Shown: positions 1 to 8,352 of the stretch, piece after piece
Layout of the letters: every line of letters begins with the position of its first letter
Numbering within the stretch: position 1 is the first letter of the stretch
Assembly: GCA_020635435.1 (NCBI GenBank)
Contig: JACJZU010000001.1
Span: forward strand, 248,001-312,000
DNA length: 64,000 nucleotides
Direction of reading: 5' to 3'
Source: Flavobacteriales bacterium
GTDB taxonomy: Bacteria > Bacteroidota > Bacteroidia > NS11-12g > UBA9320
Translations under genes and position numbers: made by a program
Notes under the pieces: model-generated
What the model was told of the DNA's origin: nothing
Seen by the model: the letters and a program-made list of their open reading frames with translations, nothing else
Databases searched by the model: none

Positions 1-2
1 AC

Positions 3-1370
3 GACTCGTCCCAGGCCAGATCCGACCTCATGTTCAAGATCCGCGAAGTAGCCGGAATGGTGCAGGATGAGGTCGATCTTGAAAAGAAACTGCGCCGCCC
101 CGAGGCAAGGCAGTTGATCGTGAACGAAATATCGGATGTGTACAAGGTTGAAGTGAATGTTTTCGACCCAACGGGCAAGCTATTGGTGAGCAGCGAGCAC
201 GACCTTTACAGTAACGGATTACTTGCCCCTGTTATGGACCGGCCGGCTTACGAAGCCATGCGGCACAAAGGACGTTCGCAGTACATCGGCGAGGAACAGA
301 TCCGCGATCTCAGTTTTCTTTCCGCTACAGTTCCACTGCTCAATGAGCGCAGAGAAGTGATCGCCTACCTCAACCTCCCGTACTTCTCCCGAAGCGGCGA
401 ATTGGAAGATAAGATCTCCACCTACATGGTCACCTTCGTGAACGTCTACTTCTTCCTCATTCTACTCGCCCTGGTTCTGGCCTATTTGGTTTCCAAACGG
501 ATCTCGAAACCTTTACAGATCTTGAGGGACAAATTATCGCATACGGGCTACGGTTACCAAAACGAGATCATCGACTGGAAACGGCAGGACGAGATCGGTC
601 AGCTCGTTAAACAATACAATAAAATGGTCGTGGAACTGGAGGAAAGTGCCCGCAAACTCAGTGAATCGGAGCGGGAAGGAGCCTGGAAGGAGATGGCGAG
701 GCAGGTGGCTCATGAGATCAAGAACCCGCTCACACCCATGAAGCTGAACATTCAGCATTTGCAGCGGGCCTGGACCATGCGATCCGACAAGCTGGACGAA
801 ACACTCCAACGTGTATGCCGGGTTTTGATCGAGCAGATCGATAGCCTCACCAAACTGGCCAACGAATTCTCCTCCTTCGCCAAAATGCCTGTGGATCAAT
901 TCGGCCGGTGCGATCTCTCCGAGATCCTCATGAACATCATCCACCTCTTCGAGAAAAGCGAGAACGTACGTTTCATCTACCCGGAAAAACTGCCGGAATA
1001 CCCTGTACTGGGCGACAAGGATCAGCTGGGACGCGTGTTCACCAATATCATCAAAAACGCCATACAGGCTATTCCCGAAGATCGCGAAGGGATCATACGC
1101 ATCAGTACCAACGAAGAACCCGGTTCCGTTTTGATCCATATTGCCGATAACGGGAGCGGTATACCGGAAGGACAACGCAAAAGCATCTTCGTCCCCAATT
1201 TCAGCACCAAAACAAGCGGCATGGGTCTCGGTTTGGCCATCACGCGTAAAATTGTTGAAGCAAGCAATGGGGAGATCTGGTTCGATACCAAACCCGACGA
1301 GGGCAGTACGTTTCACGTGCGCTTTCCCCTGTACGATGCTTCAGATCCGGTCTCGAATTCCGGCGAATAA
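3..1370 (+). CDS. NtrY-like sensor histidine kinase (5' partial)
   Basis: The frame is open to the left edge, so the N-terminus lies outside the window; the first ATG inside is at 30. Numbering from that ATG, there is a periplasmic-type segment (to about residue 130), a membrane helix (about 133-154), a HAMP-like linker, then a HisKA domain with the phospho-acceptor His228 in AHEIKNPLTPMKL. A HATPase domain follows, with N-box IIKNAIQAIP, G1 box DNGSGIPEG and G2 box GMGLGLAITRKIVE. The architecture matches NtrY-type membrane kinases that signal to a response regulator not present here. The signal sensed cannot be told from this fragment. It ends 32 bases before the next gene on the same strand. 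Confidence 0.9.
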   Translation, partial: DSSQARSDLMFKIREVAGMVQDEVDLEKKLRRPEARQLIVNEISDVYKVEVNVFDPTGKLLVSSEHDLYSNGLLAPVMDRPAYEAMRHKGRSQYIGEEQIRDLSFLSATVPLLNERREVIAYLNLPYFSRSGELEDKISTYMVTFVNVYFFLILLALVLAYLVSKRISKPLQILRDKLSHTGYGYQNEIIDWKRQDEIGQLVKQYNKMVVELEESARKLSESEREGAWKEMARQVAHEIKNPLTPMKLNIQHLQRAWTMRSDKLDETLQRVCRVLIEQIDSLTKLANEFSSFAKMPVDQFGRCDLSEILMNIIHLFEKSENVRFIYPEKLPEYPVLGDKDQLGRVFTNIIKNAIQAIPEDREGIIRISTNEEPGSVLIHIADNGSGIPEGQRKSIFVPNFSTKTSGMGLGLAITRKIVEASNGEIWFDTKPDEGSTFHVRFPLYDASDPVSNSGE

Positions 1371-1378
1371 GCAAAGCT

Positions 1379-1386
1379 TAACTTTG
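1379..1386 (+). promoter_or_regulatory. Candidate -7 promoter element
   Basis: TAACTTTG is an exact match to the Bacteroidota -7 consensus TAnnTTTG. It lies 17 bases before the TTG start of the large outer-membrane protein gene. No convincing -33 TTTG is visible at the expected distance, so confidence is moderate. Confidence 0.45.
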
Positions 1387-1402
1387 GACGTTTAGTCAAA
1401 GC

Positions 1403-4400
1403 TTGAAGGGCTCTCCTCTGATCGGTATTCTGATGCTTCTGTGCGCCGCACAGATACATGCGCAAACTCCGGGTAGTAGCGTGAGCAAGTACGTATTGAT
1501 CCGTTCCGACACCCTGCAGCTCGATAGTTTCCCGATCGCTCCCGGTTCCTTCCGTATCGATAGTATGTATATGGGCAACTGTCGGATCGATCACGCCTCG
1601 GGTATCCTCATCTGGTCGGGCCCAAATCCACCGGATAGCATCGTGGTTTCGTACCGGCGATTGATGGTGGATCTGAACCGAACCTACCGGCATAAAGACC
1701 CGCAGATACTCGAGCGTTTTTTTACGGAAAATCCCTTCAGCTATGTTCCACCGCGCGAACGCTACAACACATTGGGCAACGACCAGATCAGTACAAATGG
1801 CAATATCTCGAGGGGCATTGGTTTCGGGAACAATCAGGACCTGGTTGTGAACAGCAACCTCAACCTGCGGATGAGCGGTAAGATCGCTGATGACATCAAT
1901 GTACTGGCCGCCATCTCCGATGAGAACAACCCCATACAACCGGAAGGCAATACGCAGCAGATACAGGATTTCGACCGGGTCTACATCACGCTTTGGAAAG
2001 ATAGTTCGGGGCTCACCGCCGGAGATTTCCCCATGAACAGCGACCCAAACGGGTACTTCATGAACTACCGGAAGCGATCCAGAGGTCTGCAATTCGGGCA
2101 TGCACAAACCACCTCCGTTGGGCACCTGAAGCTCAGCGGTGAAGGAGCTGTGAGCCGCGGACGATTCACGCGCAACCTCATCGAGGGCATCGAGGGAAAT
2201 CAGGGCCCATACCGATTGCGGGGCTCCAATGGCGAACTCTTCATCATTGTTATCGCCGGAACCGAGAAAGTATTTCTCGACGGCAAACTCCTCGAACGCG
2301 GGCAGGAGAACGATTATACGATCGATTACAATTCGGGAGAGATCACGTTCATGCCCGCACAACTGATCACCCGTTACAGCCGGATCGTGGTCGAATTTCA
2401 ATACTCCGACCGCAACTACGCCCGTTCCGTTGTACGTGGCGGGGCAGAATTGCAGCGGGGCAAATGGCTGTTCTATGGAAACTACTTTACTGAACAGGAC
2501 CATAAGAATCGGCCCTTTCAACAGGATCTCGAATTGTACGACTCCCTGAACGGGATCTCGGCGCGCGAAGTACTCGCACGGGCCGGAAACGACGAGCAAC
2601 CCGCCATTTCGAGCGCCCGATTGCAGGAGAACTTCGACCCTTCGCGCATCCTGTACATAAAGCGCGATAGCGCAGGTTTTGGGGATATCTACCAATACGC
2701 CCCGGTTCAGGGAGAATTCACCCGCTTCTATCAGATCACTTTCAGTTATGTTGGAGAAGGTGCCGGCGATTATGTACCTCTGGACGCCAATGCGAATGGG
2801 AAAGTATTCCGTTGGGTGGCTCCCATAGGGGGATCCAAACAGGGAAGCTACGAACCCGTGCAGATCCTCATTGCTCCCGAGCGTATGCAAATGCTCAGTT
2901 TAGGCGGCATCTACCGGATCGACAGCAACGCGCGCCTGCAATTGGAATGGTCGGGCAGCAACCTCGACCAAAACACGTTCAATCCCGATCCGAACACGGC
3001 ACGAACCGGTCAGGGTTTCATGCTCAACTACCTCAACACCCCAGTGCGCAATATCGATTCGGCCCGAAAAAGCACGTTCAGTACCAATATCCGCTACGAA
3101 TTCGCCGGACGCGATCTCCGCTATGTGGAGCGCTACCGCGATGTGGAATTCGATCGCAAATGGAACCGAACCCTGCAAAATCAGGGCGATGTGATCGAGA
3201 AACTGGGCGATGAACACTATCTATCGGCAAAACTCGCCTGGAAACACAGCAAGGGACTCTATCTCGATCTGGACGAGTCCTTTTTCCGACGAAGTCGGGA
3301 GCTCGACGGCTGGCAGCAGGTTGTGGAGGCCGGTCTGCGGCGCAAGCGGAACGAGCTGTCCGTCGTGAGCGAGAACCTCCGGGCATCAACTCCCTTCGGC
3401 ACTTCCATCCTTCAAAACCGATTCGACCGCGCAGCATTCACAACCCGACAGAAGTTGGGCGGAACCATTGCAGGTATTCAGGTTCAAACCGAGCGCAGTG
3501 TATTCAATCCGCTCAATTCCGATTCGCTGAACAGCGCCAGCTATCGCTTCGAACAATATAGGGCCTTTTTGCAGAATGCCGATAGCGGTTCGCTCCGATA
3601 CGGGGTTCAACTCAGCAGGCGCGACGACCATGTGGTTCGCAACGGCGCCTTCCAAACGGCAACGATCGGACAGGACGCAACCCTGCAGGCAGGATGGGAT
3701 GCAGGGAACGATCTGGGATTGAATCTTACCGGGACATACAGGCAGCTCAACCTCAGCGACAGTTTGCAGAACGAGGAGACCGTTCAGGGCCGGTTGGAAC
3801 TCCGTTGGAATGCCCTCAAACGGTTGATCCGAACACAGGCCTATTACCAGCTGGGAACGGGCCAGGAACAGCGCCGCGAATTCAGTTACCTGCAGGTAGG
3901 AGACGGGAATGGGCTCTATATCTGGAACGATTTTGACAGCAATGGTGTGCAAACCCTGAATGAATTTGTGATCGCCTCCGATTACGACCGGCAGAGGGCC
4001 AATTTCATACGGCAATATGTGCCGGTGGCCGGGCTCGTGAAAAGTTACAGCAGCGAATTCAACAGCACCGTGCGGATACAGTCCATGAACCGCAACAAGG
4101 CCAACTCATCGTTCCTCGGATTCATGCGACGCTTCAGCATCCTTTCCAGCACCCGCATTCAGAAGAAAGTGAGCGAGAATTCGGTTTCGGCTTTCCTGAA
4201 CCCCTTTTACCTCGCCCTCGACGACAGCACGCTCATCAGCACAGCCACAACCTTCCGGAACACGCTCAGCTACAACCGGGCCAGTCCGGTATTCGGGATC
4301 GATGTACAGCATTTGCTCAACGATGCCAAATCGCTATTAGTGAATGGCTTCGACAGCAGGGACGCCGAAGAGTTGAACGTCCGATTCAGATACAACCTGC

Positions 4401-4888
4401 AGCGTCGCTGGGAGCTGGTTCAGGAATTCACGCGGGGCACACGCGGCCATCGATCCCAGTTCCTTGGTACAGGCAGTTACACCTACGATTTCGACAAATG
4501 GAGTCCCGAGCTCCAGTTCTATTTCAGTAGGGACCTACGCTTAAGTTCCCGGTATATCTATTTCGAAGCACATAACAGACCGGAATTCGGTGGCGGATCG
4601 ACCTACAACCACGAATTGCGCAACGGGTTGCGCTTGAATGCCCTGAACAAAGGGAGCCTGAGTTCGGAATTCGGGTTCGTGCAAGTGAACTTCATCGGCA
4701 ACGAAAGCAGTGCCCTGGGCTATGCCCTTTTGGAAGGTTTGCGAGACGGCCGCAATTTCACCTGGAACTTCCAGGCCGAGCGCCGTTTCAAGAATAATGT
4801 TCAGGCCCTGATCACTTACGACGGACGGAAAAGCGTTGCCAACAATGCCATTCACATGGGGCGGGTGCAGGTGCGGTATTTGTTTTAG
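1403..4888 (+). CDS. Large outer-membrane protein, uncharacterised
   Basis: This is a 1,161-aa protein that starts at a TTG codon. A hydrophobic signal peptide ends near AQIHAQ (about residue 21). The rest is rich in alternating polar/aromatic stretches typical of outer-membrane beta-barrels, and the chain ends in VRYLF, a barrel-like C-terminus with terminal Phe. A conserved-looking block around residues 265-345 (GNQGPYRLRGSNGE, VFLDGKLLERGQ, DYNSGEITF, VEFQYSDRNYARS) resembles large cell-surface proteins widespread in Bacteroidota, with some likeness to SprA-type barrels. I cannot assign a specific function. A 525-aa open frame lies antisense at 1313-2890 and is taken as a codon-bias artefact. 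Confidence 0.75.
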   Translation: MKGSPLIGILMLLCAAQIHAQTPGSSVSKYVLIRSDTLQLDSFPIAPGSFRIDSMYMGNCRIDHASGILIWSGPNPPDSIVVSYRRLMVDLNRTYRHKDPQILERFFTENPFSYVPPRERYNTLGNDQISTNGNISRGIGFGNNQDLVVNSNLNLRMSGKIADDINVLAAISDENNPIQPEGNTQQIQDFDRVYITLWKDSSGLTAGDFPMNSDPNGYFMNYRKRSRGLQFGHAQTTSVGHLKLSGEGAVSRGRFTRNLIEGIEGNQGPYRLRGSNGELFIIVIAGTEKVFLDGKLLERGQENDYTIDYNSGEITFMPAQLITRYSRIVVEFQYSDRNYARSVVRGGAELQRGKWLFYGNYFTEQDHKNRPFQQDLELYDSLNGISAREVLARAGNDEQPAISSARLQENFDPSRILYIKRDSAGFGDIYQYAPVQGEFTRFYQITFSYVGEGAGDYVPLDANANGKVFRWVAPIGGSKQGSYEPVQILIAPERMQMLSLGGIYRIDSNARLQLEWSGSNLDQNTFNPDPNTARTGQGFMLNYLNTPVRNIDSARKSTFSTNIRYEFAGRDLRYVERYRDVEFDRKWNRTLQNQGDVIEKLGDEHYLSAKLAWKHSKGLYLDLDESFFRRSRELDGWQQVVEAGLRRKRNELSVVSENLRASTPFGTSILQNRFDRAAFTTRQKLGGTIAGIQVQTERSVFNPLNSDSLNSASYRFEQYRAFLQNADSGSLRYGVQLSRRDDHVVRNGAFQTATIGQDATLQAGWDAGNDLGLNLTGTYRQLNLSDSLQNEETVQGRLELRWNALKRLIRTQAYYQLGTGQEQRREFSYLQVGDGNGLYIWNDFDSNGVQTLNEFVIASDYDRQRANFIRQYVPVAGLVKSYSSEFNSTVRIQSMNRNKANSSFLGFMRRFSILSSTRIQKKVSENSVSAFLNPFYLALDDSTLISTATTFRNTLSYNRASPVFGIDVQHLLNDAKSLLVNGFDSRDAEELNVRFRYNLQRRWELVQEFTRGTRGHRSQFLGTGSYTYDFDKWSPELQFYFSRDLRLSSRYIYFEAHNRPEFGGGSTYNHELRNGLRLNALNKGSLSSEFGFVQVNFIGNESSALGYALLEGLRDGRNFTWNFQAERRFKNNVQALITYDGRKSVANNAIHMGRVQVRYLF

Positions 4889-5609
4889 GTGTTTGGGGGA
4901 TGTGCTGTAGGGGGATGGAACTTTCTTCTGTCTATTGAGCTTCTACTGTCTGGACCTTGATTGGTAGGATGGGTTTGATTGCTTGATTTGTTGACATTGC
5001 TGTGTGAGGCATGGTGATCCATGGATCTGATAAATCACTGTTACACTATTGCAAACTGAAGTTTTTCGTCGTACATTTGATATTCAATTGGGGATAAGGT
5101 TCTGCCGCATCCCCCCCCAAAAGGTGGCTTAATCGCTGCCTTTTGCCTTTTTCGGACAGCGCTGTTTGAACCTGTGGCTCTCCATCCGAAACTCATCCGG
5201 ATCCTTGAGGAATCTTTTGAGCTGTTACTGCTTTGTTTTGAGTACTATTTCGACAAGTGCACCTCACTTACCCGATCGGTTAGGCCACTATTTCCTTTGA
5301 ATGCGGATGCTTCCTTGCTTGTCGTGAACCTTGGTTAAAACGGCCAGCAACCGGCATTTTGACTGCCGATCAATTTCATGTTATCTTCGCGTTGAACAGA
5401 GGCAAGAGTTGCTCGCGCTTCGTTCCGGAAGGTGCATCATCGTACCCTTCCGCTCTCATCCTGCCTTTAATTGGCGGGTCGAATCGATTAGTTGAACTGA
5501 ATCGATATAAATTTACTTTTTTAACCGAGGCGACAGGCGTCGGTTGTACCAGAGGGCGGCGTTGGTCGCCCTTTGCCGTTGTATCGTATGCAGAAGGATC
5601 GCTGTTTTA
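4889..5609. other. Gene-free region left of the CRISPR array
   Basis: About 720 bases without a supported gene. An 83-codon open frame at 5359-5610 (+) has no recognisable domain and is not called. Short inverted repeats are visible near 5526-5548 (AACCGA...TCGGTT) and 5552-5575 (AGGGCG...CGCCCT). The stretch after the outer-membrane gene stop is G-rich. Nothing resembling a tRNA, transposase or known riboswitch was recognised. Confidence 0.5.
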
Positions 5610-5657
5610 GTTGAACTGTTGGTGGTAAAATTTTAAACTTTGACCTACCTGTTCAGC
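5610..5657 (+). repeat. Degenerate CRISPR repeat upstream of array
   Basis: This 48-nt segment begins GTTG and ends CTTTGACCTACCTGTTCAGC, close to the last 22 bases of the canonical repeat (CTTTGACCTACTGAATCCAGC). Its middle is diverged. It is followed by 28 bases and then the first true repeat at 5686, so it sits one array period (about 77 nt) to the left. I read it as a decayed terminal repeat. Confidence 0.6.
5611..5642 (+). promoter_or_regulatory. Possible CRISPR array promoter
   Basis: TTG at 5611-5613 is followed after 20 bases by TA-AAC-TTTG at 5634-5642. This is one base longer than the Bacteroidota -7 consensus TAnnTTTG. It would start a transcript around 5648, reading rightward into the array. 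The motif lies inside the degenerate repeat, so it could be a relic rather than a working promoter. Confidence 0.35.
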
Positions 5658-5685
5658 GTACACGCACACTTGCACTTACACATTT

Positions 5686-6940
5686 GTTGTGATTTGCTTT
5701 CGATCTTTGATCTTTGACCTACTGAATCCAGCTACCTCTACCAAATCATCAGTTGTGATATCGTTGTGATTTGCTTTCAATCTTTGATCTTTGACCTACT
5801 GAATCCAGCTTTTTGAGGCGTTATGACAAAGACAACCAGTTGTGATTTGCTTTCAATCTTTGATCTTTGACCTACTGAATCCAGCGAGCGCAAATCGAAA
5901 AAGAATTGAGAGGAGGTTGTGATTTGCTTTCAATCTTTGATCTTTGACCTACTGAATCCAGCTGGCTGCGCAAAGGGCAGAATTTGATGCTAGTTGTGAT
6001 TTGCTTTCAATCTTTGATCTTTGACCTACTGAATCCAGCGATTTCGACCTGCAAGTAAATGAGCCATACGTTGTGATTTGCTTTCAATCTTTGATCTTTG
6101 ACCTACTGAATCCAGCAGCCGGGAAGGTATCCCGCCCGGCCACGTTGTTGTGATTTGCTTTCAATCTTTGATCTTTGACCTACTGAATCCAGCGGTAATG
6201 ACAGCAAAAAAACTATACGAACAGTTGTGATTTGCTTTCAATCTTTGATCTTTGACCTACTGAATCCAGCCGATATTAGGTAGAGGCGCACCGCCATGAT
6301 GTTGTGATTTGCTTTCAATCTTTGATCTTTGACCTACTGAATCCAGCTCACCAGTAATTAAGGTTTGACCCACCCCCGTTGTGATTTGCTTTCAATCTTT
6401 GATCTTTGACCTACTGAATCCAGCAGAAGCCATAAAATGTGCGTACCACCTATGGTTGTGATTTGCTTTCAATCTTTGATCTTTGACCTACTGAATCCAG
6501 CCAACCTCGGTGGCTGTATTAGGCCATCCAGTTGTGATTTGCTTTCAATCTTTGATCTTTGACCTACTGAATCCAGCAGCGCCCAGGAGATTAAGAACGC
6601 TGGCGAAGTTGTGATTTGCTTTCAATCTTTGATCTTTGACCTACTGAATCCAGCTTGAGGATGTTTTTTCGGTTCGAACCGGTGTGTTGTGATTTGCTTT
6701 CAATCTTTGATCTTTGACCTACTGAATCCAGCTTGTCCTCTGTTTGGGTGAAATTTGCAACGGTTGTGATTTGCTTTCAATCTTTGATCTTTGACCTACT
6801 GAATCCAGCTTGTCCTCTGTTTGGGTGAAATTTGCAACGGTTGTGATTTGCTTTCAATCTTTGATCTTTGACCTACTGAATCCAGCCAGAACGGTTGTGA
6901 TTTGCTTTCAATCTTTGATCTTTGACCTACTGAATCCAGC
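5686..6940 (+). CRISPR. Type II-C CRISPR array, 17 repeats
   Basis: There are seventeen 47-nt repeats (5' GTTGTGATTTGCTTTC, 3' end ACCTACTGAATCCAGC) at 5686, 5763, 5839, 5916, 5993, 6070, 6147, 6224, 6301, 6378, 6455, 6531, 6608, 6686, 6763, 6840 and 6894. Repeat 1 has G instead of A at position 17; the others I read are identical. Spacers are 30 nt except spacers 2 and 11 (29), 13 (31) and 16 (only 7: CAGAACG). Spacers 14 (6733-6762) and 15 (6810-6839) are identical. Orientation is set by pairing of the repeat 5' end with the tracrRNA anti-repeat at 13013-13028. Each repeat contains GATCTTTG (repeat positions 24-31), one base off the TAnnTTTG promoter element. Spacer targets cannot be determined here. 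Confidence 0.98.
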
Positions 6941-7012
6941 AGACTTGGCGCTGGTGCCCGTAAATAAAGGGCTCATGTGTGATTCAGTGAAAAAAAAATG
7001 ATTTAGTGAAAG

Positions 7013-7044
7013 AAGCCGTTTCGGGAAAACCGGAACGGCTTTTT
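7013..7044. terminator. Terminator between array and cas2
   Basis: AAGCCGTTTCGG (7013-7024) pairs with CCGGAACGGCTT (7030-7041) around a GAAAA loop. This gives a 12-bp stem with one G-U pair, followed by further T residues on the + strand. It sits between the rightward array and the leftward cas2, 8 bases from the cas2 stop, so it probably ends array transcripts and may also end the cas operon. Confidence 0.85.
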
Positions 7045-7052
7045 GATTTCTA

Positions 7053-7388
7053 TCAGAACAATTCCAATTGCTGTGGAACCCCCGGATTTTCTTTTGAATG
7101 TGTGTTATAGTACAATTCCATTCTGCCAAATTGCTTGTCGGTTACCTGCAAAAGATTCACACTTCCCTTTGGAGGAAGCGAACGAAGAACACGTTTGCGG
7201 TGCACTTCGGTGTTCTCTGCACTGCTGCAATGCCTTGTATAAACACTGAACTGAAGCATGGTAAATCCGTCCTTGATCAGATCCTTACGAAAAAGTGCGG
7301 CATTTCTTCGGTCTGTTTTGGTTTCTGTTGGTAAGTCGAAGAAAACCATTATCCACATTATGCGATATGCATTAAAACGTTCCCTCAA
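7053..7388 (-). CDS. cas2: CRISPR-associated endonuclease Cas2
   Basis: This 111-aa protein has the Cas2 ferredoxin-like fold signature: a first strand MVFFDLP with the conserved Asp, then FRKDLIKDGFTMLQFSVYTR. Cas2 dimerises and bridges two Cas1 dimers in the spacer-integration complex. The frame has no ATG before MWIMVFFDLP (ATG at 7358). The listed start is a TTG at 7388, which keeps the RFNAYRIMW segment I recall from Bacteroidota Cas2 proteins; an in-frame TAG lies 21 bases upstream of it. It is the last gene of cas9-cas1-cas2, 40 bases after cas1. The exact start is uncertain. Confidence 0.93.
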   Translation of the reverse strand: MRERFNAYRIMWIMVFFDLPTETKTDRRNAALFRKDLIKDGFTMLQFSVYTRHCSSAENTEVHRKRVLRSLPPKGSVNLLQVTDKQFGRMELYYNTHSKENPGVPQQLELF

Positions 7389-7428
7389 TCTACGTTGTTC
7401 ATGAAACTATACTATCTGGCACCGCCAT

Positions 7429-8352
7429 TTAATTATTTTCAGGCTTTTGCATTTCAGGTAGAACCATCTTTCGAAGAGTGCCTTCAAAACATTTAAGCAG
7501 TGATGCAGAAGTTTCACTTGCGGCAACCATAAGTGGACGATTTCGCCCGTTCATATTTACCGTGAGCGTTGGTATCGTCAATAATTGCATGCGCTGTGCC
7601 TGGGTCAAACGATCAGGACCAATCGACTCTGATTCTACCATATCCAATACCAAGCGATCTATATAGGGACGATATGGTTCCATAATATCGTCGGCCAGGC
7701 AATACTGGTTGTAGCGGTTATGATGGAAGATCCCAAGAGTCGGTAGTAATCCGCTACCTACCAAACTTCGGGCAATTACCGCTCTTAATATGGCATAACC
7801 GTAGTTGAGTAAATTATTTGGGTAACCGGCATCCCTATCGCGTATAAATCCGGGGAATCGGTTGAACAACCGTGGCCAATAGTATGCAGCAGCAAATGCT
7901 TCGCGATTATCTACGTCACCGCTCCTCACATTGCTGGCAGCTGTAATCAACACCTCTACCGGTTTGCCAAAAGCTGCCAATACCGCGGCCTGATTGTGAA
8001 TCTTGGTTTGAACGACCTGTCGCCACAATTGTTTCTTCAAAGGTTGACTTGCTTCGATCTGATACCTGAAACTTTCTGCCTGCGTTGTGTTTCCACATAG
8101 ATTGAGCATCATTCCGATGGGATGATACTTTTCATCACATGTAATTAAAGCTACATTGTGGGCCAGCATGGTGGCAATAACCTGGTGAGTAATATTAATA
8201 CAAGGATCTTCTAACACGACTGCACCGATATCTTCAATGGGCATCGTTTTTTCAAACTTCTTACCGGAATTATCTGTCCGCGACATTACCAGTTGTGAAT
8301 TGCGAAGAGATAGTTTCGCAGGAGAGTTTATTGCTAGCGTTCGCTTAATCAC
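7429..8352 (-). CDS. cas1: CRISPR-associated integrase Cas1 (type II)
   Basis: Cas1 catalyses integration of new spacers together with Cas2. The conserved metal-site blocks are visible: NREAFAAAYYWPRLF with the catalytic Glu, GIFHHNRYN with His, and LADDIMEPYRP with the Asp pair. I chose the GTG at 8352, which overlaps the cas9 stop as GTGA and gives the usual type II start IKRTLAINSPAKLSLRNSQLV (307 aa). A TTG at 8364 would add four residues. The 4-bp overlap implies translational coupling to cas9. No csn2 or cas4 is present, which makes the locus type II-C. Confidence 0.96.
   Translation of the reverse strand: MIKRTLAINSPAKLSLRNSQLVMSRTDNSGKKFEKTMPIEDIGAVVLEDPCINITHQVIATMLAHNVALITCDEKYHPIGMMLNLCGNTTQAESFRYQIEASQPLKKQLWRQVVQTKIHNQAAVLAAFGKPVEVLITAASNVRSGDVDNREAFAAAYYWPRLFNRFPGFIRDRDAGYPNNLLNYGYAILRAVIARSLVGSGLLPTLGIFHHNRYNQYCLADDIMEPYRPYIDRLVLDMVESESIGPDRLTQAQRMQLLTIPTLTVNMNGRNRPLMVAASETSASLLKCFEGTLRKMVLPEMQKPENN

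Noticed and set aside
1313..2890. 525-aa open frame antisense to the outer-membrane protein gene
   Set aside because: It lies wholly opposite a well-supported gene with a signal peptide and barrel pattern, shows no domain, and is explained by codon bias on the other strand.
5359..5610. 83-codon frame left of the CRISPR array
   Set aside because: No domain, no plausible promoter or coupling, and it runs into the degenerate repeat and through two hairpins.
6941..6984. Possible further spacer plus decayed repeat after repeat 17
   Set aside because: Only GTGTGATT (6977-6984) resembles the repeat start; too little to call an eighteenth repeat.
6810..7001. 63-codon frame inside the array end
   Set aside because: It translates CRISPR repeats and spacers (the peptide repeats itself), so it is not a gene.
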